NCBI RefSeq assembly: GCF_965118895.1
Contig: NZ_CBCPJJ010000025.1
Coordinates: 1 to 64,000 of the forward strand
Direction: 5' to 3'
Length of the DNA: 64,000 nt
Source: Rahnella inusitata_A
GTDB taxonomy: Bacteria; Pseudomonadota; Gammaproteobacteria; Enterobacterales; Enterobacteriaceae
Shown here: positions 63,277-64,000 of the stretch, piece by piece
How the letters are laid out: each line of letters begins with the position of its first letter
Position numbering within the stretch: position 1 is the first letter of the stretch
The notes under the pieces: model-generated
Seen by the model: only the letters and a program-made list of their open reading frames with translations
Told to the model about the DNA's origin: nothing
Databases searched by the model: none
Made by a program: the position numbers and the translations under genes

Positions 63277-64000
63277 TCAGGCATTTTTCGCCAGTTGCGC
63301 TTTGTGCTTATTCTCACTGAGCATGGTTAATACCAGCAGCAGAACCGCCAGCACACATCCGGCAATCATCACGATAAAGCCGCCATCCCAGCCGAAGTAA
63401 TCCACGGTGTAACCAACGATGGCACTTGCCGCAACCGAGCCGCCCAGATAACCAAACAATCCGGTAAAGCCCGCCGCCGTACCCGCCGCTTTCTTCGGTG
63501 CCAGTTCCAGAGCATGTAAGCCAATCAGCATTACCGGGCCGTATATCAGGAAGCCAATAGTGATCATACAGGCCATATCAATGCCCGGATTGCCGACCGG
63601 GTTCAGCCAGTAAACAACAGTCGCGATGGTCACCAGCACCATGAAGAACACGCCGGTCGCGCCGCGGTTGCCTTTGAACACTTTGTCAGACATCCAGCCG
63701 CACAGCAGCGTCCCCGGTATACCCGCATATTCATACAGGAAATACGCCCACGAGGATTTATCCAGCGCGAAGTGCTTCACTTCTTTCAGGTAGGTAGGCG
63801 ACCAGTCGAGAATGCCGTAGCGCAGCAGGTAAACAAACACGTTCGCCAGCGCGATGTACCACAGCAGTTTGTTCGGCAAAATGTATTGCATGAAGATCTG
63901 CTTCGCCGTCAGCTCCTGCTCGGCGGATTCTTTCACGTAATCCGGCGGATAATCGTTTTTGTATTCTTCGATAGGCGGCAGACCGCAGGACTGCGGAGTA
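63277..64000 (-). CDS. glpT: Glycerol-3-phosphate transporter (3' part)
   Basis: The C-terminal 240 or so residues; the 5' part lies beyond the window. The central loop SCGLPPIEEYKNDYP and the second six-helix half (YLLRYGILDWSPTYLKEVKHF, FLYEYAGIPGTLLCGWMSDK) match GlpT, the antiporter exchanging glycerol-3-phosphate for phosphate. The C-terminal tail (KHKAQLAKNA) differs from E. coli. In E. coli yigM and metR follow yigL, so this join is different. Confidence 0.95.
   Translation of the reverse strand, partial: TPQSCGLPPIEEYKNDYPPDYVKESAEQELTAKQIFMQYILPNKLLWYIALANVFVYLLRYGILDWSPTYLKEVKHFALDKSSWAYFLYEYAGIPGTLLCGWMSDKVFKGNRGATGVFFMVLVTIATVVYWLNPVGNPGIDMACMITIGFLIYGPVMLIGLHALELAPKKAAGTAAGFTGLFGYLGGSVAASAIVGYTVDYFGWDGGFIVMIAGCVLAVLLLVLTMLSENKHKAQLAKNA

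Overview
The window is core chromosome of a gammaproteobacterium of the order Enterobacterales. Gene order from trpT to yigL follows the Escherichia coli 84-86 min region closely. The proteins match enterobacterial families nearly residue for residue, but several local differences (no rffGH, no cyaY, no aslAB, no yigFG, extra ytfQRT-yjfF, an extra MFS gene, wbuC, and glpT after yigL) argue for a relative such as Rahnella, Ewingella or Serratia rather than Escherichia. This placement is inference from recall; no database was searched.

Layout. 1-5100: tRNA-Trp and its terminator, then a sugar ABC importer of the galactofuranose type (ytfQ, ytfR, ytfT, yjfF). 5112-7953: hdfR, maoP and yifB. 8318-9556: an MFS carboxylate-type transporter. 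9618-18860: the isoleucine/valine block, with attenuation leader ilvL, the micro-gene ilvX, ilvGMEDA, and divergent ilvY and ilvC. 18971-26432: ppiC, rep, gppA, rhlB, trxA, rho. 26733-37562: the enterobacterial common antigen operon wecA-wzzE-wecBCDE-wzxE-wecF-wzyE-wecG, tightly overlapped and lacking rffGH. 37804-39198: yifK (thrP). 39342-39818: the argX-hisR-leuT-proM tRNA operon. 40151-40354: the sRNA gene glmZ with an apparent sigma-54 promoter. 40427-47368: hemCDXY divergent from cyaA. 47527-53240: lptM, dapF, yigA, xerC, yigB, uvrD. 53363-63196: wbuC, corA with a leader ORF, rarD, yigI, pldA, recQ, rhtC, rhtB, pldB, yigL. 63277-64000: the 3' part of glpT.

How it works together. The ilv block makes branched-chain amino acids under attenuation and inducer control. 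The wec operon builds undecaprenyl-linked ECA repeats, flips them and polymerises them. hemCD feed tetrapyrrole synthesis. cyaA supplies cAMP and carries a CRP-type site in front of it. rep, uvrD, recQ, xerC and yifB are DNA-processing genes. glmZ controls amino-sugar supply, which also feeds ECA and cell-wall precursors.

I found no CRISPR array, insertion sequence, prophage or toxin/defence island, and no clearly undescribed multi-gene system. The most interesting signals are regulatory: the glmZ upstream region (sigma-54 element, GlrR-type dyads, IHF-like site), the 16-codon ilvX, the corA leader ORF, long inverted repeats before wecA and before the MFS gene, and losses of genes normally fixed in this synteny.
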